This document shows positions 23,580 to 33,932 of a stretch of DNA of 64,000 bases, one piece after another. The DNA lies in the NCBI GenBank assembly GCA_964030475.1, contig CAXIPT010000007.1, positions 366,489 to 430,488 of the forward strand, given 5' to 3'. The DNA is from Tethya wilhelma. Lineage: Eukaryota > Porifera > Demospongiae > Tethyida > Tethyidae. Position 1 is the stretch's first letter, and every line of letters starts with the position of its first letter. The notes under the pieces were generated by a model that made no database searches, was not told where the DNA came from, and was given only the letters and a program-made list of their open reading frames with translations. A program made the translations under genes and the position numbers.

Positions 23580-24146
23580 AAGTGACTTCATGTGTGTGCA
23601 AATGCATCAACTCATAATACTGCTTTTATTGTATTTCATTTACAGCTCAAGACGGACCACCTCAATCACCTTGTGTTAAAGAGATAGCTCGCTCTGACAC
23701 AACATCAGGTATGCATGTCTATAGATATTCATTATGGTCATATTTACATCTGTCAAAACATACTGATTTTACTACGTACACATGACTGTTGTGCTATTGC
23801 AGAGGACTTCAGTTCCCTCCCACCTCCCAACCTCCAAAGCCTTAACATCATTAAGTGGCAAAACGATAAAGGAGAGCGGAAAAAATGCCGAGTGATTGAA
23901 ACCATCTGTCCCAAGTGGCACAAGGCAGGGGTCTACCTCGGACTAGGGGGACCCACACTTGATGCTATCTCCATGAATCGCCGTGACAACCCTGAACAAT
24001 GCTGTAACGATGTTTTTACAAAATGGTTAGAAAATGACAGTACTCCTCAATATCCCATGTCGTGGGAGGGAGTGTTTGAACTGCTGGAGGACTTGGGTGA
24101 AAACCAACTCCTCAGTGAGCTCAAAACTGGCCTTAAATTTTCATGA
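16316..24146 (+). CDS. Kelch-ankyrin-Roc-COR-Death protein (ROCO family), 15 exons
   Basis: Predicted 1622-residue multidomain signalling GTPase. Exons: 16316-16351, 16774-17680, 18231-18397, 18454-18567, 18635-18757, 18905-19015, 19144-19347, 19419-19520, 19995-20031, 20613-22361, 22421-23030, 23101-23362, 23433-23472, 23646-23708, 23803-24146; every junction keeps phase. Residues 15-310 hold six Kelch blades with Gly-Gly doublets (VYVGGG, LLLVGG, LLVAGG, LFLAGG, LLAIGG, VVAIGG). About 330-590 are ankyrin repeats (GDTKMVDVLLENGAS, GQGALHLAAKND). Roc: P-loop GHERVGKTS at 637-645, G3 DFAGQ at 950-954, G4-like [39 protein letters not shown]. Then a C-x2-C...C-x2-C ribbon and a C-terminal Death domain (WEGVFELLEDL). 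ANK-Roc-COR-Death is the DAPK order with the kinase replaced by a propeller. A 300-residue spacing between P-loop and G3 is odd. Confidence 0.85.
18806..18898. repeat. (CA)n microsatellite before an ankyrin exon
   Basis: CA run beside an N at 18805, ending just before the acceptor of the exon at 18905. Confidence 0.95.
20049..20575. repeat. Degenerate GT-rich minisatellite
   Basis: Repeats of about 58 bp built from GTGTGTATTACATGTGTGTG, a TGCATTTGTGTG step and a TCTATGTGTCTG step, seven or more copies, filling most of the intron before the Roc exon. One inverted step (CACACAGACACATAG) is embedded at about 20436. Confidence 0.85.
23534..23578. repeat. (GT)n microsatellite, ROCO intron 13
   Basis: GT run with a flank (GTGCAAGTGACTTCATG) that recurs at 25543, upstream of the duplicated Death cassette. 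Confidence 0.9.
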
Positions 24147-24830
24147 ATTATGTTGATAACTTCTGTGTCTTAATTATTTGCATACATTTTCCCATTGTTC
24201 ATGACATGTATACAACTTGTGGTTAAACGTTTGGAATTATAACTTTTGTCTTGTGACCTTGTCCAACCATGTCTACTACACCAACCAGAATTATGTATCA
24301 TTTGAAATTAAATGAAAATGATTGTCAAAAACTAAAAGCAATTAATAGTTACTTGCCCTGTAGAGTGCCACGATGTCAGCAAGAGTGCATGCCATGCTAT
24401 GAACAACTTGTGCAATAGCAATTCTGTTCACTATCATTGCTTGCTTGTATATGTATGTGGTCTGACTATAATTTATTATATGCATGAGTGATGGCAACCA
24501 CAGTGTGGCAAGCCATGCCTATAGTGCCTGCACACAATGGGAGTATTCTTATCATAACACCAACTGACCACAGGATAATTCTTTCCAAACTCATCAACTC
24601 TCCCCACACATTCCATAATGGACCTTATTCACAACAAACAATCTATTACAGGACTCATCACAAGTTGAGTCATGCATGGAGAGCTATTAGACTGAGCATA
24701 GAGTGTATGCATAAACGTAATATGTGCATGTGAGTGTCACGCCTCTGTGCAGTGTGTGTGTACACAGCTAGCCATACCCATGTGGATGATGTGATGCAAT
24801 GTGGGATTTGATTGTTTGCAATTTCAATGC

Positions 24831-24997
24831 TAGTCTATCGAGCTAGTCCCTTTTTTCTACCCCTGACATGCGACAGGGGGGAAAAAGGGTCTAGCACAGG
24901 TCACTGTTACAATGCAATTAAAAGTGACTTGTGCTAGACCCTCTTTCTCTCCCTGGCGTTAGGCAGCGGTGAGAAAAGGGTCTAGCTCGATAGACTA
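24831..24997. mobile_element. MITE with 9-bp target duplication (TAGTCTA family)
   Basis: 167-bp element with terminal inverted repeats of about 24 bp (TAGTCTATCGAGCTAG at the left, complement at the right), flanked on both sides by the direct repeat TTTCAATGC (24822-24830 and 24998-25006). The 9-bp duplication fits a Mutator-type insertion. Related: 40429-40490. Confidence 0.9.
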
Positions 24998-25410
24998 TTT
25001 CAATGCATACAAGCATACATAATTAATATTATATACATGCATGCATTAAATTTGCTATGAATTAACAGTTGCTTTTCAATAGTGGAATTTCCGTTTTAAA
25101 GGAAACCTTAGCTTAGAAAAACTGAATAATTATCTTTCGACCTTTCTTTTTGTAAACTGTGCATGATGCTTTTAAACCAGCCATGGAATATATCAAAACA
25201 ACATGTATGTAGTACTAACTGTTAAATCATGGCACATTCATAGATGACATTGTACAGATCAACAGTTACTGTCAAGTAACCCAAAATGCCACAATCAATT
25301 CAGCTATAGAGGTCCAATTCCTATTGGTCAGATTAAGACTGACTGCATTCCTATAATATGACATGCACACCATGACAGGTAAGAGAGCTACATAAGTGAT
25401 GTACATGTTG

Positions 25411-25470
<60 letters not shown>

Positions 25471-25484
25471 CAACCACCTATCTT

Positions 25485-25506
25485 AGATCGGAAGAGCGTC
25501 GTGTAG
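25485..25506. other. Illumina adapter remnant (assembly artefact)
   Basis: A 22-base segment beginning AGATCGGAAGAGCGTCGTGT matches the start of the standard Illumina read-2 side adapter as I know it. It follows a (CA)n run and is followed by an N at 25509, so this is a chimeric or poorly closed join and not organism sequence. Confidence 0.9.
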
Positions 25507-25629
25507 TGNTCGCAGACCGCCAATTGTGTGTGTGTGTGTGTGTGCAAGTGACTTCATGTGTGTGCGATGCATCTGATCAACTCATATAATAATAATTATA
25601 ATACTGCTTTTTTTGTACTTCATTTACAG

Positions 25630-26224
25630 CTCAAGACGGGCCACCTCAATCACTTTGTGTAAAAGAGATTGCTCGCTCCGACACAACATCAGGTATGCAT
25701 ACCTACGGTCATTCATGTGTAAAAACATACTCATTTACTAGATAGCCTTGTTCCCAGGCCTTCCCTGGCGCGTATTTTATATTTCGCGAGTTGCAAAGTT
25801 ATGGGGGGAAGGCCTGGGTATGAGGCTACTCATTTACTACATATACACATTTCATGCAACAGTCTGTTGTGCTATTGCAGAAGACTTCAGTTCCCTCCCA
25901 CCTCCCAACCTCCAAAGCCTTAACATCATTAAGTGGCAAAACGACAAAGGAGAGCGGAAAAAATGTCGAGTGATTGAAACCATCTGTCCCAAGTGGCACA
26001 AGGCGGGGAGGCACCTTGGAATGGAGGGAGCCACCCTCCAAGCTATCTCCATGAGGAACCCAAGAGACCCTGAACAATGTTGTAGTGATGTTATCACAAA
26101 ATGGTTAGAAAATGATGGCACTCCTCAATATCCTGTATCGTGGGAGGGAGTGTTTGAACTGCTGGAGGACTTGAGTGAAAACCAACTCCTCGGTCAGCTC
26201 AAAACTGGCCTTAAATTTTACTAA
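25630..26224 (+). CDS. Duplicated Death-domain 3' cassette (two exons)
   Basis: Exons 25630-25692 (63 nt) and 25881-26224 (344 nt) have exactly the lengths and phases (1 then 1) of the last two exons of the Kelch-ROCO gene at 23646-23708 and 23803-24146. The protein differs at many positions (GRHLGMEGATLQAISM versus GVYLGLGGPTLDAISM), and the stop is intact, so it has been kept open since duplication. It has no start codon or upstream exons of its own. It could serve as an alternative last cassette for the same gene, because the phase is compatible with exon 13, or it could be the tail of a partly lost tandem gene. Confidence 0.7.
25743..25828. mobile_element. Short foldback element (GCCTCGTTCCCAGG family)
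   Basis: Inverted ends TAGCCTTGTTCCCAGGCCTT and AAGGCCTGGGTATGAGGCTA in the intron of the Death cassette. The same end sequence recurs at 54323-54392, 54540-54566 and 58845-58917, and imperfectly near 19676 and 37175. Confidence 0.75.
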
Positions 26225-27198
26225 TTTTTGTCTCAGAGTCTATTAGCACAATACCACACCCCTTTATGTATCATTATGATAATTGTTGTTAATTTGGAAT
26301 TTCACTTTTGACCTTATATGTTTGTATACAAGCTGTGTTTACCCTCTCAATTTTGAAATTTGATGGCCCTGCCTGATGCATATGCATGCAGGAAAACACG
26401 ATTAGTTCTAAGCATGTCAGCCAGTAGATGGATAGTTGTTTACAGAAAGTTAGCATGCATTGTGTGGTCGACGTCGATCTGACTTGAACAATGGCAACTA
26501 CATTCATGCCATGGGGAGTAGATGCTTATATCATAACACAAGCTGATCACAATTAAGATCAACTATATGAATTTCCCACACATTCGGTATTTCCAAAGAT
26601 CTAATAATCTATCTGATGCAGAAAATAATAATTATTATTATTATTCAGCTACATATATACCAGCAGTATTGCTATAGGACTTAGCACAGGGAGTGGTGTA
26701 TAATAATTATAATTATAACGCCGTCTCAAGTTTTCCTATATGTATACTAGCTGATTCAGAACACATGCACCAGCCTGAGTCTGCATGGAGAGGCTCAATC
26801 CGACTGCTTTACTATGATAATGCTGATTGAGTCAATGTGTACATGTCATGATGCATACTTATAAATTTGTGATGAATTTGCAGTTGAGAGGAAAAGGCTA
26901 AAGATAACTGTCAGTGGTTGTTTTAAGCTAGTGTTTTCTTTCAAAGAGGAAATTCCAATATTGAAAGGCAAACTGTTACTCATACCTGAGTACCTGATAC
27001 TCTGAAAGCAGCATCATGGTTACCAACCTATTATGGCCATACATCTTATTGTAGCTGAACAACACATTAAGTTTGAGCAATAAGTACACTGAGTCAAATT
27101 TAATGCTAAGTGACTACAATAATTATAAAAACATAACAAACATGCAAGCCAGGCTACTAAGTATACAGTGCCTCTCTCTCTTGGGTGGGTATATATAT

Positions 27199-27246
27199 AC
27201 TAGTGAACCAATCATCTAATTAGATGATTGGTTCTCATGCACTAGT
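27199..27246. repeat. Perfect palindrome
   Basis: GAACCAATCATCTAA followed directly by its complement (27205-27234), bracketed by ACTAGT on both sides. Confidence 0.85.
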
Positions 27247-27299
27247 GTCATGGGAGAAGTTGAGAACAGGCTTCATAATGCCAAACAATGGTCTATTGT

Positions 27300-27545
27300 T
27301 GTGCCAGGTGTGTGCACTGATGCATGTGACTGTGAGTTGGAGTATTCATAAACGAAATGATAAGAATGGTCATTGTTTAGAGATAAACTAATATTACTAC
27401 AGTGTGGTCTCATGTCAGTTACTATGGAATGGAGGAAACCATTAATGCTCAAGTCCAGCTTCTGAGCTATAAAATACGCGCCGGAAGGTCCGGGAACGCG
27501 CGTTTTATAGCCTATTGTAATAACGACCTTTACCTGTCAGTCCAC
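27300..27545. repeat. Segmental-duplication tail, copy 1
   Basis: Matches 42431-42755 with scattered substitutions: both contain GTGCCAGGTGTGTGCACTGA, ATGATAAGAATGGTCATTG and AACGACCTTTACC in the same order. It marks the downstream limit of the ROCO duplication. Confidence 0.8.
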
Positions 27546-27802
27546 AGCAGTGAGCATGGCCACTGATGGTTCACATCATGAAGATTAATTTAATATCAGA
27601 GAAATAAGATTAATAATAATTATGTGATAAAACATGTTTCAAGATATTGATTGACCAACTGAAGTAGCATGCATGAAACGTGTAATAATAAGATAGTGGA
27701 TGTTCATAGATCCATTGTAAGAGGTACGACAATCACAAGGTTGATGGGTGACCACTAAATTAATGGCCAGTCAAGTATAGATTTAGCCATGCCATGGAGT
27801 TG

Positions 27803-29495
27803 TCATTGATTGGAGGCTTCTTGATGTCGCTCACTGGAATGCCAAGAGACAAACTCGATCATAGCGATCGGAAGGTACTCTCTATACTCAATGCTGTGTT
27901 TTACTATGGCATTAGCCGTCAGACACTGAAGAGAGGGTGGGATGGATTCAAACGATTCTATCTCCTCGAGCATCTCATTTCTGACACTACTTTTTATTTC
28001 ATAGCAAATGCCAAGCACATCCTTGGCGGTTTGGTTCTCAAAATTCACAGCATCAATATGAGCTCCGTGTTCTAGAAGAGTTCTAACACAGTCCACAGAT
28101 GCGCTATCCTCCAATTGCACTACCAGATGAAGGGGAAACCCCCCATCCTCTTCCTCATCACGGCACTGAATGGAGCACCCATAACTGCACATAATTGTCA
28201 GCACCTTCTCGAGAGGAAGATCCAATTCTGCAACAGTGGAAGCGTCGACACTGAAAGGAAGAAGAATCTGTGAAATAACAGTAGAGTTCTTGTCTCCAGT
28301 TGCCTTGATCATATCTTGAATGGCTTCGTGTATCAGTGAATATTCTTCACCTTTCTCAGCACTGTCTGGGATACATTCCTCGGCAACTTTGATCCACAAA
28401 GCAACTAGTTTGGCAATAGAACTGATTTCAAACTTATTCAACGGTTCAAGAGTTTCCATCAGACATTGAAACAGAGGCTGGATTCGAGGGGTGAATCCAT
28501 TCTCCACCATTTTAGCAACAGTCTGTATCACGAAATGAATGTCACTCAAACCGTAATCAGATACTAGACTGGCAGTATAGGTTAGAAACCTATGGCAGAA
28601 TTGACTGCACTTCTCAAAGTGGTGATGGTGGAGAGTATCTTTCACACAATTCTCGATTGAATCTGAATAAATCAAGCTATAAATACTTCTTCCAATGATA
28701 CGTTCACAATAAATGAAACAAGACAAACCTCATCTTTGTCTTGCTCTGTACGGTAGTGAGGTAATCAATCATTGTCGCTGGTTCCTGAATGCCGTCAAAG
28801 ATTTCATCTGATGGAGGAAGGTCGGTAAACATGTCAGGATTAGACAAACGTTCTTGTACAGCCTTTAGGACATAAGGTGCAGCCTTAGAAGTGTCTTCGT
28901 TATCCTGCATTGCTTTTGCTGCTTGAATGCAGTAGCAATCGTAGCGTTCTCTTGGACCACACTGGAAGGTCTTGATGTAATAGTCCACCAGAGAAGTTTC
29001 GCTATTTCGACCACATACAGCTGCCCATAATGGAGTAACTGCTGGTATGTAGCACTTGTGCTTCACATCTGCTCCCTTCTGAACCAAAAGCTTCACACAC
29101 TCTATACGATTGAGATAACAAGCCATCCAAAGTGCAGTGACGGGAGCAAGACCGAAAGGTGGGTAGGTGAAATAGTGACTCGTTTCCTGTTCAATATTTG
29201 TAGAGAAGTTCTTCAAAATGAACTCGAGGATGTCTGTACGGTTGCTGTAAACTGCTTGTACTAATGGTGACCACCATTGAGGCACTTCTTCCATCAGTAG
29301 CCGATTGGTGAAGAGTTGGTAGGACTGTGAACTTTGACCTCCACGCTTCACTAGACGTCTAAACTTGGCGAGGTCTGTTCCTTTTCCAATGGAGTGAATT
29401 ATCCTGTGAAGGGGGTCACTGTCTGGTGTAGAAGGAATGCCTTTGTGAACTGAAGAAGAGAGAGATTTTGTAACAGTACTGGCTTCTACAGACAT
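27803..29495 (-). CDS. FEM1-family ankyrin protein (CUL2 substrate receptor)
   Basis: Two exons on the minus strand, 28729-29495 and 27803-28676, phase 2 across the junction, 546 residues (vertebrate FEM1 proteins are about 615-670). FEM1 proteins recruit C-degron substrates to CUL2-RBX1 ubiquitin ligases. N-terminal ankyrin repeats (WSPLVQAVYSNRTDILEFIL, TALWMACYLNRIECVKLLVQ, TPLWAAVCG) match the FEM1 N-terminal set, though fewer repeats are visible. The C-terminal part carries the diagnostic FPLHLVVQ...LLEHGAHIDAVNFENQTAKD followed by SLQCLTANAIV, which aligns with the FEM1 VHL-box region (SLQCLAARVIV in vertebrates). ATG at 29493-29495 chosen; the frame continues upstream without another ATG. 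Head to head with NIF3L1. Which paralogue (A, B or C) cannot be told from this. Confidence 0.88.
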
Positions 29496-29570
29496 GATAC
29501 TTGCGGTCCACTTCACTTCAGTCAAGAATCCACAAGTTTTAGCATGTGGCGCCAGACGAAAAGTGCATGA
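29496..29570. promoter_or_regulatory. Bidirectional promoter, FEM1-like / NIF3L1
   Basis: 75 bp between the FEM1 start and the first possible NIF3L1 ATG (141 bp to the more likely ATG at 29637). Divergent transcription must start within or very near this segment. Confidence 0.55.
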
Positions 29571-30363
29571 ATGCGCATGCGTAGAAACCTGTATGGAAAA
29601 GGGTCACCACTGTTCTGTTCTCTGGCATGCCATGATATGCAGAGGCTTGCTTTAAGTTTCTCTTTTCCTAGCTGCATTAGAGGGGTCATAAGGTACCAAT
29701 TCGCTCGCTCCTGTCTCCATACGTCATCAGTCAACTCTAGCATGGAGCTGACGGCAGCTGTGTCTGCTCTGGAGAAGATTGCATCCACAAAGCAAGCTGA
29801 GGGTTGGGATAATGTGGGATTATTGGCAGAACCCCGCCAATCAGACCCTATCAGTAAGGTCCTACTCACTAATGACCTCACAGAAGAAGTCATGAATGAA
29901 ATTGAAAACATCTCCGATGGGAAAATTGGACTTGTCATTTCTTATCACCCACCGATCTTTCGTCCACTGAAGAAGCTCACTCAATCAACCCCTAATGAGA
30001 GGATTATCCTCAGAGCCATCCAATCGGGCATCACTATATACTCTCCTCACACAGCACTCGATAACATGGAGCGTGGCATCAATGACTGGCTGCTGTCTGG
30101 AGTGGGAGGCGGGGAGATAATGACATTAGGTGTGGGGAAGACCCCTGTTCGTTACTCTAATGTGGTGGAGGTGTGTGGGGTGAAGGGTGGAGAGACGAGT
30201 GTGAGGGAGATGGCGGAGAAAATGGACGGTGTTCAGATCAACACACCAATGTATGTGAGTTGTCATGGAGATAGTAAATTTGGAAAATTTTGCCACGAAA
30301 CATGTTGGCATTTTTAACCCTCGGCGTGTGAAACACGCCGAAAGGGTTATAGTAGTCGTTTTT

Positions 30364-30406
<43 letters not shown>

Positions 30407-33400
30407 CACTCTTAATCTGAAGAACAGCAAGTCTACTCTGAAAATTAAGGACATAGGCATGGAGTACTGATGTTCATCTAAAAAAATATGTGTATCAGAA
30501 GCTAAAAGCTTATAGTTCTTGAGCTATGCCAGGATTTTCAGTTCGAGCCATCGCTCGGGCGGCCATTTTGGCTACGTGGCCCCACCCACTAGCACTACGT
30601 ATATGTATAGCGGGCTTGATATAGGGGGTTATTCCAATTTTTGATATGCTTATAACCAGTTTTTGTGGTTATAGGATGTTAGCAGCAGTTAGAAAACTGG
30701 GTTATTTGCAAACTGCAGTGTCCTGGGTTATAGAAGGTTATTAAAAGGAACTTTTTTTATTGAATTTTATTCAAACTGGGATAATATAATGTATTCAAGT
30801 TGGGTTAAAGCAGATAATGCGAAAGAGTGGGTAATAGATAAAGGGTTATTGGGTTAGAATGGGTTATAGATGTTATAAAGGGTTATTGGGTTAGAGTGGG
30901 TTATAGATGTTATAAAGGGTTATTGAGAGTGGAAAGGATTATTGGGTTAGAGCTAGAGTGGGTTATAGATGAGTTATTGAGAGTGGAAAGGGTTATTGGG
31001 TTAGAGTGGGTTATAGATGTTATAAAGGGTTATTGGTTATAGGGTTATTTCGGAATTATGATGAGTTATAAGAGGCTATAGGAAACAATTGGGTTATAGC
31101 CTCCGCATATTAATTATTAATTAATTAACCGGGGTTATTAATCAGATTGTTGGAGTTGCACTGTAACATCTTACAACCCATTATAATCTACTATAATCTG
31201 TTTTAGCCTGTTACAACCTATACAACACATTTGTAACCCACTGTAACCTCTAATAACCCATTATAATCCATCGTAACCTCTTATAACCCACTATAACCTG
31301 TTTTAACCTGTTATAACGTATTACAACACATGTATTGTAACCCACAGTAACCTCTTATAACCCACTATAATCCACTGTAACCTCTTATAACCCACTATAA
31401 CCTGTTTTAACCTGCTACAACCTGTACAACACATTTGTAACCAACCTCTTATAACCCATTATAATCCACTGTAACCTCTTATAACCCACTATAACCTGTT
31501 TTAACCTGTTACAACCTGTGCAACACATTTGTAACCCACTGTAACCTTTAATAACCCATTATAACCTGTTTTAACCTGTTACAACCTATACAACACATTT
31601 GTAACCCACTGTAACTGCTTATATATCCTATTTAGCCTTGTATCCTAGGTTACAGCCAGGGAATAAAAGTGATATTTCCCTGTTTGTGGTTAGATATTTC
31701 CCTGCTCATGTACTTTTACAAGAAAAAAACATAATTTACTACTGGCATATTTGCATATGCAGTAGTATGGTGCATTACCTTGGTAACCATTTTTGGGTTG
31801 GTTTACAGCTGTTTCTTTGTGTAGCAACATTACAGTGCTGCAGACTGCTTTACTCATGCAGTGCTAAGCTTTGTTTCTTCGACTCAAGCGCTAGTTTATT
31901 TGGCACCACCCAGGAAACTCCTCCTATGCTCCTCCCAACAACTAGTGCCTTGTAATTGTGCAATAGCTGTGTTGACGGTGAATTTCAGTGCTTTCTGGAA
32001 AAGTAAAAGCAAGTTTGTGTTTTCTGATACAAGATTGAAGTTTTCTGATACAAGATTGAAGTTTTTCTGAAACATTTTGCTTTTCCAATACAAAATTTGT
32101 GCTTTCTGGACAATTTTTAGCGAAAGTCAAGCCGTCATTTGTAATTCTATCGACCCTTACCTATTTTGAGACGACGCTGCAGTCAGAAAAGAAACCCGTT
32201 ACAAGCTTGCAAGAGAAGACAAGGCAGGTTTTTTGTTTTAAATGAAAAAATAACTGTTGCTGGGTATTTTTGTTACTAGGCATATGAGCTCAAACAACCA
32301 ATCAGAACTGATATATAATACCTATACCATAGTAGAACGGGAATTATGGTGATAACCATAATTCCCTACTACTATGGTATAACTATAACATAACCCATTA
32401 TAATCAACTGTAACCTCTTATAACCCACTATAACCTGTTTTAACCTGTTACAACCTGTGCAACACATAAACCCACTGTATAACCTCTTACTAGTAACCCA
32501 TTATAATCTTCTATAACCTGTTTTAACCTATTCCAACCTGTACAACACATTTGTAACCTCTTATAACCCATTATAGTCTACTATAACCGGTTTTAACCTG
32601 TTACAACGTGACATCACATTGTACCACTGTGACTCTCTTTAGTTGTACATGTAGTAATTAATTTTATGATCAATCAAGACAAAACACATCATTAATTTTG
32701 TAATTGCTGTATTCTTAATTTTATAACCTTCTAACTGCTAATAACTGGTTATAAGCATATCAAAAAATGGAACATACCCCCCTATATCATGCCAGGTCTA
32801 AGCTAACGAGAGTTGCCTGATCGTGCGCTAGCTGTACCTCGCTAGAACACTGGAAGTCTGAGATAGCGACACTGACTCTAGTATAAATGCTTAGACGTAA
32901 CAGAGTATTTTAAGTCCAAGCGCTTGTGTTTCGCAAACTCTGCAGCAAGATAGCTTGTGATAATATTATGATCGCGACGTTGCCTAAGTAGCAACGCCCT
33001 AGTCTCGCGTGCCAGACCCCCAACGGAATTTCCGTTGGGGGTCTGGCACGCGAGACTAGCCACGGCCATGCACAGTACAGTCTGCATGCATTGCCAGCAT
33101 GCCTCGATATCCTTCCTCATTGCCTCATTATAATGCATGCAATAAATATTGTATTGCATAGACGGTGTGTATCACAGTATATATACGCCGAGGGTTGTGC
33201 ACCATGCATATGGTGCCTTTCATTCTTAGCAGTAGTGATTTGTATTCTCTTATGTTCCCTGCAGTGGTGCCTCGGGGGGTGATCTACAGCTGCTCTGCTC
33301 TGATAGAGCTCTTCCTGTGTTGCTGACGAAATTGATAGACAACTTCTCCTCAAATCGTATCCATCGTCTCATCAAATAATCAGGTACATTGAAAAAGGGT

Positions 33401-33921
33401 GTCTAGACTTTGATGTGTACATGATTTTTTTTAAGCCATTGCAGCAATAATTTTATTTTCTTTATGCAAGTGTCCATGACATCTTCTCTTCCCTCCCCCT
33501 CTAGGTTGAGGTCCATGCCAGAGGGGGGAAGCTACTCACCCTCTCCACCCCTCAATTTTATCAAAGCTAGTTGACAACATCAAACGTCACCTCAATCTAC
33601 CACACGTTCGACTAGCAAGACCTTATGTCGATAACGAAACAAAAAACGACCCTGAGATTAAAACTGTAGCTGCGTGTGCTGGATCAGGAGCGAGTGTGTT
33701 ACGCGGTGTAACCGCTGATCTCTATCTAACAGGGAAAATGTCCCACCACGAGGTTTTGGCAGCCACTGCTCTGGGCACAGCTGTGATGCTGTGTGACCAT
33801 AGCAACACCGAACGAGGCTACCTGCAGACAGTGTACAAAGGGACTGGTGGAGGAAGCACTGGGAGGCGGGGTCAAAGTGCTTGAGTCACAGAGTGATAGG
33901 GACCCTTTAGAGATTGTCTAA
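29571..33921 (+). CDS. NIF3L1: NIF3-like protein 1 (DUF34), with apparent frameshifts
   Basis: NIF3/DUF34 metal-binding protein, conserved from bacteria to man; exact role unsettled. Exons 29571-30250, 33265-33383 and 33505-33921, separated by a 3.0-kb intron filled by a transposon-like element. Exon 1 reads AEGWDNVGLL, LTNDLTEEVM, LVISYHPPIFRP and IYSPHTALD (metal-site HPP and the SPH/T segment). Exon 3 reads AACAGSGASVL, ADLYLTGKMSHHE and LCDHSNTERGY, as in human NIF3L1. ATG at 29637 (MQRLALSFSF, Arg-rich, acid-free) is a more likely start than 29571 and suggests mitochondrial import. Three frame breaks: TAA at 33377 in exon 2; one base apparently missing near 33552 in a C run; one extra near 33838. 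Beyond each break the family sequence resumes, ending with DRDPLEIV before TAA 33919. Sequencing error or decay cannot be told apart here. Confidence 0.85.
30316..30420. mobile_element. CCTCGGCG-end repeat with (GT)n
   Basis: Begins AACCCTCGGCGTGTG and a self-complementary AACACGCCGA, then GTTATAGTAGTCGTTTTT and a GT run. The head resembles the ends of the inverted pair at 37811-38010 and 39779-39999, so probably the same family. Confidence 0.55.
30617..32788. mobile_element. Large non-autonomous TIR element in NIF3L1 intron
   Basis: Left end reads TATAGGGGGTTATTCC... TTTTTGATATGCTTATAACC and right end is its complement (GGTTATAAGCATATCAAAAA ... CCCCCCTATA), about 60 bp of terminal inverted repeat with few mismatches. 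Inside are arrays of GTTATA-type units: one orientation at 30820-31100, the opposite at 31160-31625 and 32385-32600, where a unit of about 70-85 bp contains CTCTTATAACCCACTATAA, CCTGTTTTAACCTGTTACAA and ACACATTTGTAACC. A distinct segment (about 31630-32380) interrupts the array. No transposase ORF is visible. Confidence 0.75.
32324..32380. repeat. Imperfect palindrome (foldback)
   Basis: ATACCATAGTAG and GGGAATTATGGT pair with ACCATAATTCCC and CTACTATGGTAT around a GATA loop, inside the large TIR element. Probably a small element nested in it. Confidence 0.7.
32999..33059. mobile_element. 61-bp perfect foldback element
   Basis: CTAGTCTCGCGTGCCAGACC continues to a one-base centre at about 33029 and is then repeated exactly in complement. 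The ends (TAGTCTC) resemble the TAGTCTA family at 24831 and 40429. Flanking 9-mers GCAACGCCC and GCCACGGCC agree at 7 of 9 positions. Confidence 0.75.
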
Positions 33922-33932
33922 TTAAACGAATC

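Larger units (their letters stand above)
24147..25629. other. Non-coding spacer between the two Death cassettes
   Basis: Mostly AT-rich 3' flank. It contains an inverted-repeat element (24831-24997), a (CA)n run (25410-25468) and an adapter remnant followed by N (25485-25509). No exon apart from the cassette that follows. Confidence 0.6.
26225..27802. other. Non-coding spacer, ROCO to FEM1
   Basis: AT-rich. Contains a perfect 30-bp palindrome (27205-27234) and, at 27300-27545, a segment closely matching 42431-42755 downstream of the second ROCO copy. No ORF with protein-like character. Confidence 0.6.

Noticed and set aside
24488..24733. 81-codon ORF downstream of the first Death exon
   Set aside because: The same sequence is partly repeated near 26490 with frame-breaking changes, so it is duplicated non-coding flank.
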